In this document: piece by piece, positions 10,116 to 19,394 of the stretch
Layout of the letters: each line of letters starts with the position of its first letter
Numbering within the stretch: the first letter of the stretch is position 1
Origin: Flavobacteriales bacterium
GTDB taxonomy: Bacteria; Bacteroidota; Bacteroidia; Flavobacteriales_G; JALEGO01
Direction of reading: 5' to 3'
NCBI GenBank assembly: GCA_020628935.1
Contig: JAHDEG010000007.1
Coordinates: forward strand, 156,530-220,529
Length of the DNA: 64,000 bases
Notes under the pieces: model-generated
What the model saw: only the letters and a program-made list of their open reading frames with translations
Told to the model about the DNA's origin: nothing
The model's database searches: none
Translations under genes and position numbers: made by a program

Positions 10116-10682
10116 ATGGCAAACACATCAGACATTAGAAACGGATTATGCATTAGATATAATCATGGTATATATTCAATTATCGAGTTCTTGCACGTAA
10201 AACCAGGTAAAGGTCCTGCTTTTGTTAGAACAAAGCTTAGAAACTTAAAAACAGGTAAAGTACTAGACAACACATTTCCTGCAGGATCAAAACTAGATGT
10301 AGTTAGAGTGGAAAGGAGAAAATATCAATTTCTTTATAAGGATCAAGATACATATCACTTTATGAATACAGATACCTATGAGCAAATTCAAATGGATAAA
10401 TCGGCCGTTGATGGATGGGAATTTTTAAAAGAGGAAAACTTTGTTGAGTTACTGTTTGATGTACAAGATGAAGAAATATTAACCTGCGAACTACCTATGC
10501 ATGTTGAGTTAGACATTACTTATACTGAGCCAGGAATTAAGGGAGACACAGCAACTAACGCAATGAAACCCGCTAAACTCGAAACAGGCGCAGAAATAAA
10601 AGTACCATTGTTTATTAATATTGGCGATAAAGTTAAAATTGACACCAAAAACAGCGCCTATATGGAAAGAGTTAAGGCTTAA
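10116..10682 (+). CDS. efp: Translation elongation factor P
   Basis: A 188-residue three-domain EF-P that relieves ribosome stalling at polyproline. The N-terminal KOW-like domain has the loop PGKGPAF with Lys32, at the position that carries the post-translational modification in many EF-Ps. The OB domains follow with VDGWEFL, the [11 protein letters not shown] segment (a strong EF-P signature) and a C-terminal [17 protein letters not shown]. It starts 11 bp after dsbD and ends 4 bp before the LpxD-like gene. Pairing with LpxD-type genes is common in Flavobacteriia. Confidence 0.97.
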   Translation: MANTSDIRNGLCIRYNHGIYSIIEFLHVKPGKGPAFVRTKLRNLKTGKVLDNTFPAGSKLDVVRVERRKYQFLYKDQDTYHFMNTDTYEQIQMDKSAVDGWEFLKEENFVELLFDVQDEEILTCELPMHVELDITYTEPGIKGDTATNAMKPAKLETGAEIKVPLFINIGDKVKIDTKNSAYMERVKA

Positions 10683-10686
10683 TAAT

Positions 10687-11604
10687 ATGAAGTTTCTTGA
10701 AAAAGTTAAACTATCTCAAATAGTAGAACTTACCTCAGCAGAAATAATTAATGGCGATGCAAATGATATTGTAACCGGAATTAACGAAATTCATTTTGTT
10801 GAACCTGGAGATCTAGCTTTTGTAGACCATCCAAAATATTATGAAAAAGCATTAAGCTCCAATGCTAGCTTTATTTTTATTGATAAAAAAGTAGAGAATC
10901 ATATGGGCAAAACTTTATTGTTTTGTCTTAACCCCTTTTATGCATTTAATTCGGTTATTAAGTATTTTAACCCTTTAAATAAACAGGCGAGCTGTATAAA
11001 TAAAAATTTTATTAAAGAAGAAAATAGTACTATTTTTCCGAATGTATTTATTGGTAAAAATGTAAAGATAGGATCAAATTGTACCATTCACCCTAATGTG
11101 GTTATTTATGAGAACACCACAATAGGTGATAATGTTATTATTCACGCTAACACAACTATTGGCTCAGATGCATTTTACTATAATAAAAAAGAAGAAAAAT
11201 TTTCTAAATTTAACTCTTGCGGATCTGTTACAATTGAAAGCGATGTTGAAATTGGATCTGGTTGCACTATTGATAGAGGAGTAACAAACAACACCTTAAT
11301 TGGAAAAGGAACTAAAATAGATAACCAAGTACATATTGGACATGACGTTACTATAGGTGAAAATTGCCTAATTGCTGCACAGTGTGGCATTGCTGGTGTC
11401 ACTAATATTGGTAACAATAGTATTCTTTGGGGACAAGTTGGTGTTGGAAGTAATATCAACCTAGGCGATAACACCACTATTTTAGCAAAATCTGGAGTGA
11501 GTAAGAGCCTTCAGGGAGACAAAAATTACTTTGGAATTCCTGCGATAGAATCCTCTAAAAAACTAAGAGAAATGGCGAAAATAAGACAGTTAACTAAAGG
11601 CTAA
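10687..11604 (+). CDS. LpxD-like UDP-3-O-acylglucosamine N-acyltransferase (left-handed beta-helix)
   Basis: A 305-residue protein, starting at ATG 10687 four bases after efp. The N-terminal domain (about 1-100) resembles the LpxD uridine-binding domain ([15 protein letters not shown]). Residues about 110-270 form a run of hexapeptide repeats ([21 protein letters not shown]) with the catalytic-type His in [10 protein letters not shown]. LpxD adds the second 3-hydroxyacyl chain to lipid A precursor. Bacteroidota often carry both a canonical lpxD beside lpxC/lpxA and a shorter LpxD-like copy beside efp. This looks like the second type, because lpxC and lpxA are absent here, so the exact substrate is uncertain. 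Confidence 0.8.
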   Translation: MKFLEKVKLSQIVELTSAEIINGDANDIVTGINEIHFVEPGDLAFVDHPKYYEKALSSNASFIFIDKKVENHMGKTLLFCLNPFYAFNSVIKYFNPLNKQASCINKNFIKEENSTIFPNVFIGKNVKIGSNCTIHPNVVIYENTTIGDNVIIHANTTIGSDAFYYNKKEEKFSKFNSCGSVTIESDVEIGSGCTIDRGVTNNTLIGKGTKIDNQVHIGHDVTIGENCLIAAQCGIAGVTNIGNNSILWGQVGVGSNINLGDNTTILAKSGVSKSLQGDKNYFGIPAIESSKKLREMAKIRQLTKG

Positions 11605-11664
11605 AATACCTTTCTTTCTTATAAAAATAATATTACCTTTTAAGAAAATAACACATAAATAAAA

Positions 11665-12912
11665 GTGGATATTAGTAAAGCAGAAAAATTAGATAGAAAA
11701 AAATCTAAATCTCGCATCAAAGACTTAAAGTTAAATATGCTTTTAGAAGTTACTAAAGGGATAAACAATAACGCGTCTTCTGAAAGCCTCTTTGAAATTT
11801 TTGAATCTATTCTTAAAACACCATTGGGTATTGGAAGAGCTATTATGTTTTTGAAAAACTCTAAAAAAAAATGGGAGCAAGTACTTGGCTTTGGGGTAGA
11901 CGAAAAATTTTTAAATATAGATGTTGAGAAGCAGTTAACATCTATATATGAAATTCAATTTATTGAAACATCTACAAAAGCAGATAATATTTCTTCTTTT
12001 GATAGTGTAATACCTATTGTTCAAAATTCAGTACCATTAGCTTATATATTGCTTGGGGACTTGGATGAACAAGAATTACGAATTAGCCCCATTATTAAAC
12101 ATTTACCCTTTATTCAAACCTTGGGTAATGTTATATCTGTGGCTATCGAAAACAAAAGATTAGAAAAAGAAAATGTTAACCAAAAATTATTGCAAAAAGA
12201 GCTAGAGCTAGCCTCTGAAATGCAAAGCATGTTGTTCCCTACAACATTGCCCAATAACGACATTTTTGAAGTGCAAGCCGAATATTTACCTCATTCTAAA
12301 GTTGGTGGAGATTATTACGACTTTATTAAAATTAACGATGATGAGTCTGTTTTTTGTGTAGCTGATGTAAGCGGAAAAGGGATGTCTGCCGCTATACTTA
12401 TGGCCAATTTTCAGGCAAACCTAAGAGCAATGCTCAGGTATTTTAATACACTTGAAGAGGTAGTAGAAGAATTAAACTCTAAAGTTATTGAAAGTGCTAA
12501 TGGCGAACGCTTTGTAACACTATTTTTAGCTGTTTATAATAACAAAACGAGAATACTCAAATATATTAATGCAGCTCACTATCCTCCATTATTAATCAAT
12601 AAAAATAGAGCATACTATCTTGAAGAGGGATGCACTGGTGTAGGAATGTTAGATGTAATACCACAAATGTCGGCAGGAAGGATAAAACTTGATAAAAATG
12701 CTATCTTAATTTGCTATACAGATGGTATTGTTGATTTAGCAAACGAACAAGGAGAAGATTTTGATTTAGATAAGATTGAAGTTGTTGCAAGAAAAAACAT
12801 CAACAAACCAATTTTAGGCCTTAATAAACAAATTTTAAACCAGTTAGAAAATCACAGAGGTACAATGCCATATGTAGATGATATTGCTTTACTCAGCTGT
12901 CGCTTTTTGTAA
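11665..12912 (+). CDS. GAF-like/PP2C (SpoIIE-type) serine/threonine phosphatase
   Basis: A 415-residue cytosolic protein with a GTG start. Residues about 20-165 form a GAF-like sensory domain, followed by a short coiled linker (165-190). A SpoIIE/RsbU phosphatase domain (about 190-415) follows with the metal-binding motifs GGDYYDF (Asp216), VADVSGKGM (Asp234), CYTDG (Asp353) and YVDDIALL (Asp405/406). Such enzymes usually dephosphorylate anti-anti-sigma-type proteins. No STAS or anti-sigma gene is adjacent, so the target is unknown. Its last 20 bases overlap the 3' end of the convergent O-antigen ligase gene. Confidence 0.88.
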   Translation: MDISKAEKLDRKKSKSRIKDLKLNMLLEVTKGINNNASSESLFEIFESILKTPLGIGRAIMFLKNSKKKWEQVLGFGVDEKFLNIDVEKQLTSIYEIQFIETSTKADNISSFDSVIPIVQNSVPLAYILLGDLDEQELRISPIIKHLPFIQTLGNVISVAIENKRLEKENVNQKLLQKELELASEMQSMLFPTTLPNNDIFEVQAEYLPHSKVGGDYYDFIKINDDESVFCVADVSGKGMSAAILMANFQANLRAMLRYFNTLEEVVEELNSKVIESANGERFVTLFLAVYNNKTRILKYINAAHYPPLLINKNRAYYLEEGCTGVGMLDVIPQMSAGRIKLDKNAILICYTDGIVDLANEQGEDFDLDKIEVVARKNINKPILGLNKQILNQLENHRGTMPYVDDIALLSCRFL

Positions 12913-14347
12913 CAGATAATACAGCTTTAGATTCTACTGTTCCGTTTTTTAATCCTATGTCAACAGCGACAAAGAAAGCTATTGCACCCCAAAAAAGAAC
13001 AGAAGCTTTATCAGTATCTAAAAAATTATTTAACACTCCGTGAGCAATGTAGGTGCTCCAACCTAAAATAACAGTTATAAGCAACCTTTTCAACTGCACA
13101 TTTTTAATTATGTAATAGTTACGTATAGAAATATAATATGCGTAAGCAATTATAGCTATTACCAGCAAAAGCCCTATTAATCCCGTTTCAGATAATGGCC
13201 CTAAGTACTCACTGTGAGCACCTCCTCCATCTCCAAAATTTGTACTAATTATTGTTAACTGTGAAGAATGCTGAAATGGTGCATACTGAAATGAGTATGT
13301 TCCTGGCCCCCAGCCTAAAATTGGTTTTTCTAAAAACATCCTCCAAGCACTTCCCCATCTATTTAACCTCTCTAAATTTGATGCGTCAGAAGCAATATTT
13401 GAAATAGATTGTACATGCTCAACCAAATCATCAGAAGAATCTTGTTTGTTTTTTTCAAGCTTTAATAAAATTTGATCCCAATTATTAAAGATCATGCCTA
13501 AACATAACATCCCCGTTGTTAATAAAACGTACCACCTCACTCTAAGCAAAAGTATAAGGTACAACACAAATGCCCCTGCTAAACTAACCCAAGCAGCTCT
13601 TGTATAGCTCATAACCAAACCAACAATAAAAGTTATTAGCAAGCTAATAATAAATATGTAGGTATTAATATTTTTATGCTTTTTAAAAGATACGTAAACT
13701 ACGAATGGAGCTAGTATTGCTAAAATAGCACCGTAAATAGTATGGTCCTTAAAGAAGGGTTGCATCACCCAGTGAGCAGCTTTTTCATCGTATTTAAAAA
13801 AAGTATGCCTAATTAAAGTATAAATAATAACTCCCATTAATGGAACTAAATACAACCACAACGTTCGTTTCATATTTTTTAACGGAGCTCTTTTAAATAC
13901 TGAAACACCCAAGAAATAAAAACCAAATACAAACCAGAGTTTTGCCAGAAGAAATTTTAACGAGACGGCCATCATAGAACTAGTAATGGTAGTTACTAAT
14001 AACCAAAAAAGATAAAACAGAATAAGCTTTGTCATTGGATGACCAAACTCAAACTCACCTCTGTTTTTAGCAAACATCATTTTTGCAAGTAAAAACAAAA
14101 GTAAGCCAAACATTAAAGGTTCTGTTGGCAGAGTCATGCCTACCCCTCCTCCAACATTCTCTACGTTTACAGACAAAGGAGTTAAAAAGTAAAGTAAATA
14201 AAAAAAAGAGTCTAATTTTAAAAAAAGAGACAGTACTACGAGTAAACCAGCGCTAATTGCTAAAGCCCAGTATTGTTCAAAAGCTATAAAAACGCTTATT
14301 AGAGCAACAAAACCAATTGTAATAGGATAAAATAGTTTATCTCTCAA
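12893..14347 (-). CDS. O-antigen ligase/polymerase family membrane protein (Wzy/WaaL)
   Basis: A 484-residue polytopic protein with about a dozen hydrophobic helices. The large periplasmic loop (about residues 300-390) contains GWGPGTYSFQY and the GAHSEYLGPLSETG segment typical of the Wzy_C/WaaL family. The family joins or polymerises undecaprenyl-linked glycans at the periplasmic face. Sequence alone does not separate ligase from polymerase. It is the last gene of the pheT-flippase-Wzz cluster, 22 bp after the Wzz-like gene, which supports a role in surface polysaccharide export. Its stop lies inside the end of the convergent phosphatase gene. Confidence 0.85.
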   Translation of the reverse strand: MRDKLFYPITIGFVALISVFIAFEQYWALAISAGLLVVLSLFLKLDSFFYLLYFLTPLSVNVENVGGGVGMTLPTEPLMFGLLLFLLAKMMFAKNRGEFEFGHPMTKLILFYLFWLLVTTITSSMMAVSLKFLLAKLWFVFGFYFLGVSVFKRAPLKNMKRTLWLYLVPLMGVIIYTLIRHTFFKYDEKAAHWVMQPFFKDHTIYGAILAILAPFVVYVSFKKHKNINTYIFIISLLITFIVGLVMSYTRAAWVSLAGAFVLYLILLLRVRWYVLLTTGMLCLGMIFNNWDQILLKLEKNKQDSSDDLVEHVQSISNIASDASNLERLNRWGSAWRMFLEKPILGWGPGTYSFQYAPFQHSSQLTIISTNFGDGGGAHSEYLGPLSETGLIGLLLVIAIIAYAYYISIRNYYIIKNVQLKRLLITVILGWSTYIAHGVLNNFLDTDKASVLFWGAIAFFVAVDIGLKNGTVESKAVLSVTKSDS

Positions 14348-14369
14348 AGTGATTAAACTGTTTTAAGTT

Positions 14370-15392
14370 TTAAGAAGCAGGAGTTGCTTTTTTATTGTAT
14401 TCTTCTAAAAATACTAATGTAATTATAGCAAATAATAATGCCGAAAGTGTAGAAGCCAGTACAATTAACCAACGAACAGGATAAGATTTTTTTTCTGCAG
14501 GAACTGCTTTATTTACAATAAATGTTGATGGTAAATGCCTTTCTGCATCAACCCTTGCCTCTTCATAAGCTTCTAGCAACCCAATTAAACGCTCACGTTC
14601 TAATAGTATTTGCTCAGTTAAAGCTTCTTGCTTTGCACCATATTTAGCTAACGTATCAAGCTTACTCTGCAACAGTCTTTCAGCATCTTTTCTTCCCGCA
14701 TTAATTGCTATACCCAATTGCTCACTATATTTTTCAACCTGCACTTCAAACTCTAAAACCCCTTTTTCTCTATAAAACATCAAATCATCTTCCATACCCT
14801 CGATACGAGTTAACAAACGATCGTACTCAAACTTTAGTATTTTAGAAGCATCTACAGCTCGCTGTTTTTGAATTCTTCTTTTAACAGAATCAATATATGA
14901 AGCAATATCATTTGCCATCATTGCAGCTGTATCTGGGTATTCATCTAAAACATCTATTCTAATAGATTGGTATTCGGTACGCTTAAAACTTACATTATCC
15001 TCAAACTCTTGGCCCAGGTTGGTGTATTTATACTCGTCATCACTGTCAATATCATAGTGACGCATTAAATTATACTTAGCATTCAATTTTGACAGTATAT
15101 CGTCAGAATATAAAATCTGCATCATTTGTTCGGCATCTTCTTCCTCACCAAACTGCATAACGTCTTTTTTACCCGTAGGATCATCAACAAATAAAGACTT
15201 TGATAATGAGTTTGTTTTTGCAGGAAACAAAATAACAGTTGACTTAAATTTTGGAGGGATAAGTAAGGAAACTACTGCAGAAAGTATAAAAGCAACTATT
15301 GCAACATAAGCCAGCTTTTTATAATTTCTTACTATAAAATCTACCAAATCTAATGATTGGAAGAAATCATTTTCTTTATCTGTGTTGCTCAT
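14370..15392 (-). CDS. Wzz-like polysaccharide chain-length determinant protein
   Basis: About 340 residues, starting at the ATG 15392 (MSNTDKENDFFQSL). An upstream in-frame ATG at 15410 adds only six residues. The architecture is Wzz/PCP: a first membrane helix near residues 30-50 ending LLIPPKFKS, a long charged, coiled-coil-rich periplasmic region (about 150-290), and a second helix near 308-330 preceded by the Pro-containing KKSYPVRWLIV. There is no tyrosine-kinase domain, so it fits the O-antigen/Wzz class better than Wzc. It sits between the flippase and the ligase/polymerase, as expected for a Wzy-dependent system. Confidence 0.85.
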   Translation of the reverse strand: MSNTDKENDFFQSLDLVDFIVRNYKKLAYVAIVAFILSAVVSLLIPPKFKSTVILFPAKTNSLSKSLFVDDPTGKKDVMQFGEEEDAEQMMQILYSDDILSKLNAKYNLMRHYDIDSDDEYKYTNLGQEFEDNVSFKRTEYQSIRIDVLDEYPDTAAMMANDIASYIDSVKRRIQKQRAVDASKILKFEYDRLLTRIEGMEDDLMFYREKGVLEFEVQVEKYSEQLGIAINAGRKDAERLLQSKLDTLAKYGAKQEALTEQILLERERLIGLLEAYEEARVDAERHLPSTFIVNKAVPAEKKSYPVRWLIVLASTLSALLFAIITLVFLEEYNKKATPAS

Positions 15393-15426
15393 CTCTAAAA
15401 ATTGAAACACAAAAGTATGAAATTAA

Positions 15427-16884
15427 TCAGTTTTTGTGCTTTGAAACTAGATCTAATGTATTCATATTTAAATCAATTAGCTTTAAAAGCACTAGTAGTA
15501 ATGCTACTACAACGCTAAATAATAAGTAAAGAAAGTACCATGATAGATTAAAAACAATAAAATTACCATTCAAAAAATTAAGAAATACTAAAACTAAAAT
15601 AGTAAGAAGCCCTTTAATAAAGTAGCCTTTATTAAACGGAATTTGTATGATTTTTTTAACACAGTACACATGAAATATTGATGCTAGTAATTGTGTAGAA
15701 AGACTCGCTATTGCAGCACCTAACGCTCCATAAACAGGAATTAAAATGAAATTTAACACAACATTTAATCCTAAACTTACTGCTGAAATTATGTTAAGTA
15801 ATCGAATATTACCGTTAGCAGTCAAAAAAGTACTAAACGTGTAATAAACTCCTACAGGAATTAGTGTAAATAATAATACTGAAAACACTAAAACAGAACT
15901 TTGCGGAGCATTAACATAAAGTGCATTTATTATTTCTTTAGCAAAGAAAAAACTATTTAAAGAAATTACAATAACAAACCATAGGAGTAGTTTACTTGAA
16001 TCAATAAAAGTTTTTTTCACATTGGCCTTATTTTTAATTTGTTTAGACATTAAAGGCAATAAAATTCCGGCAAACAAATAACCAACTATTGAAATTGCAT
16101 CAATTAACCTGAATGACTGCGCATAAACACCTGCTTGTTTTTTACCGTCTTCTAATAACCGTTCAATCATTATAGAATCTGAACGCAAATACATAGAAAC
16201 CAATAAGGTAAGTAGTGCATAAGGATAACTCTTTTTTAATATTATCATTAAAAAGTCTTGTTTAATCGCTAATGCAGGAAAAACACTAATTTGAGAATAG
16301 TTATAAAATGCTATAACACATAAAACAACTGTATAACTCACAGACTGTGTGTATATAAATAGGTCTATTGTTATGTCTTTATAAAAAGAAAAGAACAATA
16401 TCGGGGTAAGAAACGATATCATCAACAATTTGTCTGCAATAGAAAAAATACTATCTGCAGTAAACTTTTGTAAAGCACTTATATTAGATCTAAAATAAAG
16501 TATTAGTGAGCTCATACACTGGTTCAAACCTAGTACAAACAAAACACGAAGTAAAGAACCTTCATATCCCAACAAAAAACCTATTGCCATTAAAATCAAT
16601 AAATACAACAGGCACAATACCAACTTTGCACTTAGTAAGTGTTTAATATACTTTGGTAACAGAAAAGAATACTTAGCTATATTTCTGTTATTGTAATTGG
16701 TTATTCCTAAATCAAGAAAAAAACTTAATATTACTGATAATGAAAATAAAGAAAAATAAGCCCCGTATTCAACTGGCCCTACTATGTTCTGAACAGTGCG
16801 GTCTATTGCGAAAATCCACACAGGTTTTACCAGTGCATTTACAACAATAACGAAACCTATTTTAGAAATAAGATTATCCCGCAT
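15427..16884 (-). CDS. Polysaccharide flippase (Wzx/MOP superfamily)
   Basis: A 485-residue integral membrane protein with about 14 predicted helices and short loops. It belongs to the MATE-like/MOP polysaccharide exporters that flip lipid-linked repeat units across the inner membrane. The N-terminal half has FALDRTVQN-like charge placement (FAIDRTVQNIVGPVEYG), and the central segment YLRSDSIMIERLL is typical of the family. It follows pheT by 9 bp and precedes the Wzz-like gene by 34 bp. No glycosyltransferases are in this cluster, so the repeat unit must be made elsewhere. Confidence 0.87.
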   Translation of the reverse strand: MRDNLISKIGFVIVVNALVKPVWIFAIDRTVQNIVGPVEYGAYFSLFSLSVILSFFLDLGITNYNNRNIAKYSFLLPKYIKHLLSAKLVLCLLYLLILMAIGFLLGYEGSLLRVLFVLGLNQCMSSLILYFRSNISALQKFTADSIFSIADKLLMISFLTPILFFSFYKDITIDLFIYTQSVSYTVVLCVIAFYNYSQISVFPALAIKQDFLMIILKKSYPYALLTLLVSMYLRSDSIMIERLLEDGKKQAGVYAQSFRLIDAISIVGYLFAGILLPLMSKQIKNKANVKKTFIDSSKLLLWFVIVISLNSFFFAKEIINALYVNAPQSSVLVFSVLLFTLIPVGVYYTFSTFLTANGNIRLLNIISAVSLGLNVVLNFILIPVYGALGAAIASLSTQLLASIFHVYCVKKIIQIPFNKGYFIKGLLTILVLVFLNFLNGNFIVFNLSWYFLYLLFSVVVALLLVLLKLIDLNMNTLDLVSKHKN

Positions 16885-16893
16885 TAATCTTTA

Positions 16894-19314
16894 CTACCTA
16901 ATCTCCGCTTTAAAAGCCTTCATTAAACCGTCTTGAATTTTTTTCATAGAAGCCTCAATTCTTTTATCGGTTAGTGTTTCTTTAACATCTGATAAGGTAA
17001 AACGAAGCGCGTAAGACTTTTTACCTTCAGGTAGGTTTTTACCCTTATAAACATCAAAAACATCAACTTCTTTTAATAAATTCTGTTCGCATTCTTTTGC
17101 TTTCTTCGCAAGATCGTTAAAGCTGATATTCTCTTCAACTAGTAACGCTAAATCTCTATTTACTAACGGGAATTTAACTATTTGCTTGTATTGTAGGCCA
17201 GTGGGCATACTTTTTAAAATCTCATTAAAATGAACATCAGCAAAATACACATCCCTATCAATATCAAATGCTTTCAATAGGTTTTTAGATACTAAACCTA
17301 TACTTGCTATAGCTTGTTTTTTTATTAAAAACTGAATTCCATGAGATATGCGATCATTAGAAAACTCTTTTACTTTTAACCCAGAAGTTGAAAATCCAAC
17401 TTTATTTAAAATACTTTCTAAGCTCGCTTTTAATACATAAAAGTCTGACTTATATTCTGAATCCCACTTTTTTTGTTTTTCTAAGCTTGAAAGTAAACAT
17501 AGTTTTTCAACCTCTTTAAATCCATTGTCAGAATATGCATCTATTTCATATGCTTTGCCAAATTCAAAAAAGGAAAGTGATTCTCTTTTGCGGTTAACAT
17601 TGTAAGATAAGGTATCTAACAAATTAAAAATTAAATCTGGTCGAAGTATATCTAGCTCATTACTCAAGGCGTTTTTTAACCCTATATTTTTTTCAAAGCC
17701 AAATTTTTCTGCTTTTGAGGATGACATTAAAGAATTATTTATCACCTCTTGAAAGCCTTGCCCAACCAACAGATTAGAAACATCCTTACGAACCAATGCT
17801 TTTTTATCCCCTAAAGACTTTTTAGCGAAATACACATTACTATTATCGGTTGTTGCAATGTTATCAAAGCCAACTATTCTAACCAGCTCCTCCACAACAT
17901 CAATAGGTCGTGTAACATCAACTCTACTAAACGGAACTTTTAAAATTAATGTTTCGGAGGAAGTTTTAACAACCTCAAACTCCAATTTCTCTAAAATTTT
18001 AACTACTACAGAAACATCAATTGGTTCGCCAATAATTCTAGTATACTCGTTTAAATTAAATTCAATCTCTACTTTGTTTTTTGGGGAAGGATAAATATCA
18101 GATATTCCGCCATCAATTTCTCCGCCTGCCAGCTCAACAATAAGTGCAGCAGCTCTTTTTAATGATAGTGGCGTTAAACTTATATCAGCACCTCGCTCAT
18201 AACGGTACGATGCATCTGTGTTTAACTGCTGACGTTTTGCTGTTTTACGAATCGATGTGCTATCAAAACAAGCGCTTTCTAAAAATATATTCTTTGTTTC
18301 GGTACTTACTCCAGAAGTTAATCCTCCAAAAACCCCTGCTATACACATTGGTTCAGAAGCATTGTTTATCATTAAATCATGTTCAGATAGCTTTCTTTTT
18401 TCACCATCAAGCGTAACAAATTCTGACCCTTCGGTAGCTTTTTTAATAATTACTTTTCCTCCCAAAATCCTATCGGAATCAAAGGCATGCAATGGTAACC
18501 CTAGCTCATGCATTACATAATTGGTAACATCAACAATATTATTGATAGACCGAATACCAATAGCCAATAATCTATTTTTTAACCATTCAGGTGAATCTTT
18601 TACTGTAATATTTTTAATAGAAACACTAGTGTATCGTAAACACGCTTTTTCATCCTCTATAACAACTTCAATTTTAGGCTTAACCTCAGGTATTTTTAGA
18701 GAGGATACATCGGGTGTAGTTATCTTATAACCTTTATCGTAATAAGACGCACATAAATCTTTGGCTACACCAAGCTGACTCATAGCATCTGTTCTATTAG
18801 GTGTTAAATCAACATCTAAAACGGTATCTGAGTAAATAGGATAGTAATCCGTAATTGGTGAACCCGGTATAATATCATCCTTCAGAACCATTATTCCGCT
18901 ATTATCGGTTCCTAAATTTAACTCAACTTCTGAGCAAAGCATTCCTTCTGAAAGCTCTCCTCTTAATTTTGATTTTTTAATGGTAAACGATTCTCCGTTA
19001 GGCGCATAAATAACTGTACCAATTGTTGCTACAACCACATTTTGCCCTAAGGCTACATTAGGTGCACCACATACAATACTTAAAGGCTCTGCTGAACCAA
19101 TATTTATTTTGGTTAATTTTAACTTATCTGCATTCGGGTGTTTTTCAATATGCTCAACATGGCCTACTACAAATCCTTTTAAACCACCTTTTATACTTTC
19201 AATGGTTTCTTCTCCGCCTATTTCTAAGCCTGTTGACGTTAAACGTGAAGATATCTCAGATACAGAAGCATCAATATTCACAAAGTCTTTAATCCAATTG
19301 AGAGAAACTTTCAT
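16894..19314 (-). CDS. pheT: Phenylalanyl-tRNA synthetase beta subunit
   Basis: An 806-residue subunit of the alpha2-beta2 enzyme that charges tRNA-Phe. Domains in order are the N-terminal residue block MKVSLNWIKDFV, the tRNA-binding OB domain (about 40-150, HPNADKLKL and CGAPN), the B3/B4 editing domain (about 215-390, TNYVMHELGLPLHAFD), B5 (about 405-475), the pseudo-catalytic core (about 490-700) and the C-terminal FDX-ACB anticodon-binding domain (about 712-805, FPLVNRDLALLV). The length is standard. pheS is not adjacent. A promoter of Bacteroidota type lies just upstream, so pheT heads the envelope-glycan cluster. Confidence 0.97.
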   Translation of the reverse strand: MKVSLNWIKDFVNIDASVSEISSRLTSTGLEIGGEETIESIKGGLKGFVVGHVEHIEKHPNADKLKLTKINIGSAEPLSIVCGAPNVALGQNVVVATIGTVIYAPNGESFTIKKSKLRGELSEGMLCSEVELNLGTDNSGIMVLKDDIIPGSPITDYYPIYSDTVLDVDLTPNRTDAMSQLGVAKDLCASYYDKGYKITTPDVSSLKIPEVKPKIEVVIEDEKACLRYTSVSIKNITVKDSPEWLKNRLLAIGIRSINNIVDVTNYVMHELGLPLHAFDSDRILGGKVIIKKATEGSEFVTLDGEKRKLSEHDLMINNASEPMCIAGVFGGLTSGVSTETKNIFLESACFDSTSIRKTAKRQQLNTDASYRYERGADISLTPLSLKRAAALIVELAGGEIDGGISDIYPSPKNKVEIEFNLNEYTRIIGEPIDVSVVVKILEKLEFEVVKTSSETLILKVPFSRVDVTRPIDVVEELVRIVGFDNIATTDNSNVYFAKKSLGDKKALVRKDVSNLLVGQGFQEVINNSLMSSSKAEKFGFEKNIGLKNALSNELDILRPDLIFNLLDTLSYNVNRKRESLSFFEFGKAYEIDAYSDNGFKEVEKLCLLSSLEKQKKWDSEYKSDFYVLKASLESILNKVGFSTSGLKVKEFSNDRISHGIQFLIKKQAIASIGLVSKNLLKAFDIDRDVYFADVHFNEILKSMPTGLQYKQIVKFPLVNRDLALLVEENISFNDLAKKAKECEQNLLKEVDVFDVYKGKNLPEGKKSYALRFTLSDVKETLTDKRIEASMKKIQDGLMKAFKAEIR

Positions 19315-19331
19315 GATAGTAAATTTTAAGG

Positions 19332-19363
19332 CAAAAGTAATCGGATTGCTTCATCTTACCCAA
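19332..19363 (-). promoter_or_regulatory. Bacteroidota-type promoter for pheT and the downstream glycan-export genes
   Basis: Read on the minus strand, TTTG (TTG at 19363-19361) is followed after 21 bp by TACTTTTG (19339-19332), an exact match to the Bacteroidota -7 element TAnnTTTG. Transcription would begin around 19326, about 12 bases before the pheT ATG. Confidence 0.65.
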
Positions 19364-19394
19364 AGTTTATATAGAAAATAACGCATTACTCTAC

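Noticed and set aside
10621..10686. Earlier start for the LpxD-like protein overlapping efp
   Set aside because: The added residues are the efp C-terminus read in another frame, and ATG 10687 begins the family-like N-terminus four bases after efp.
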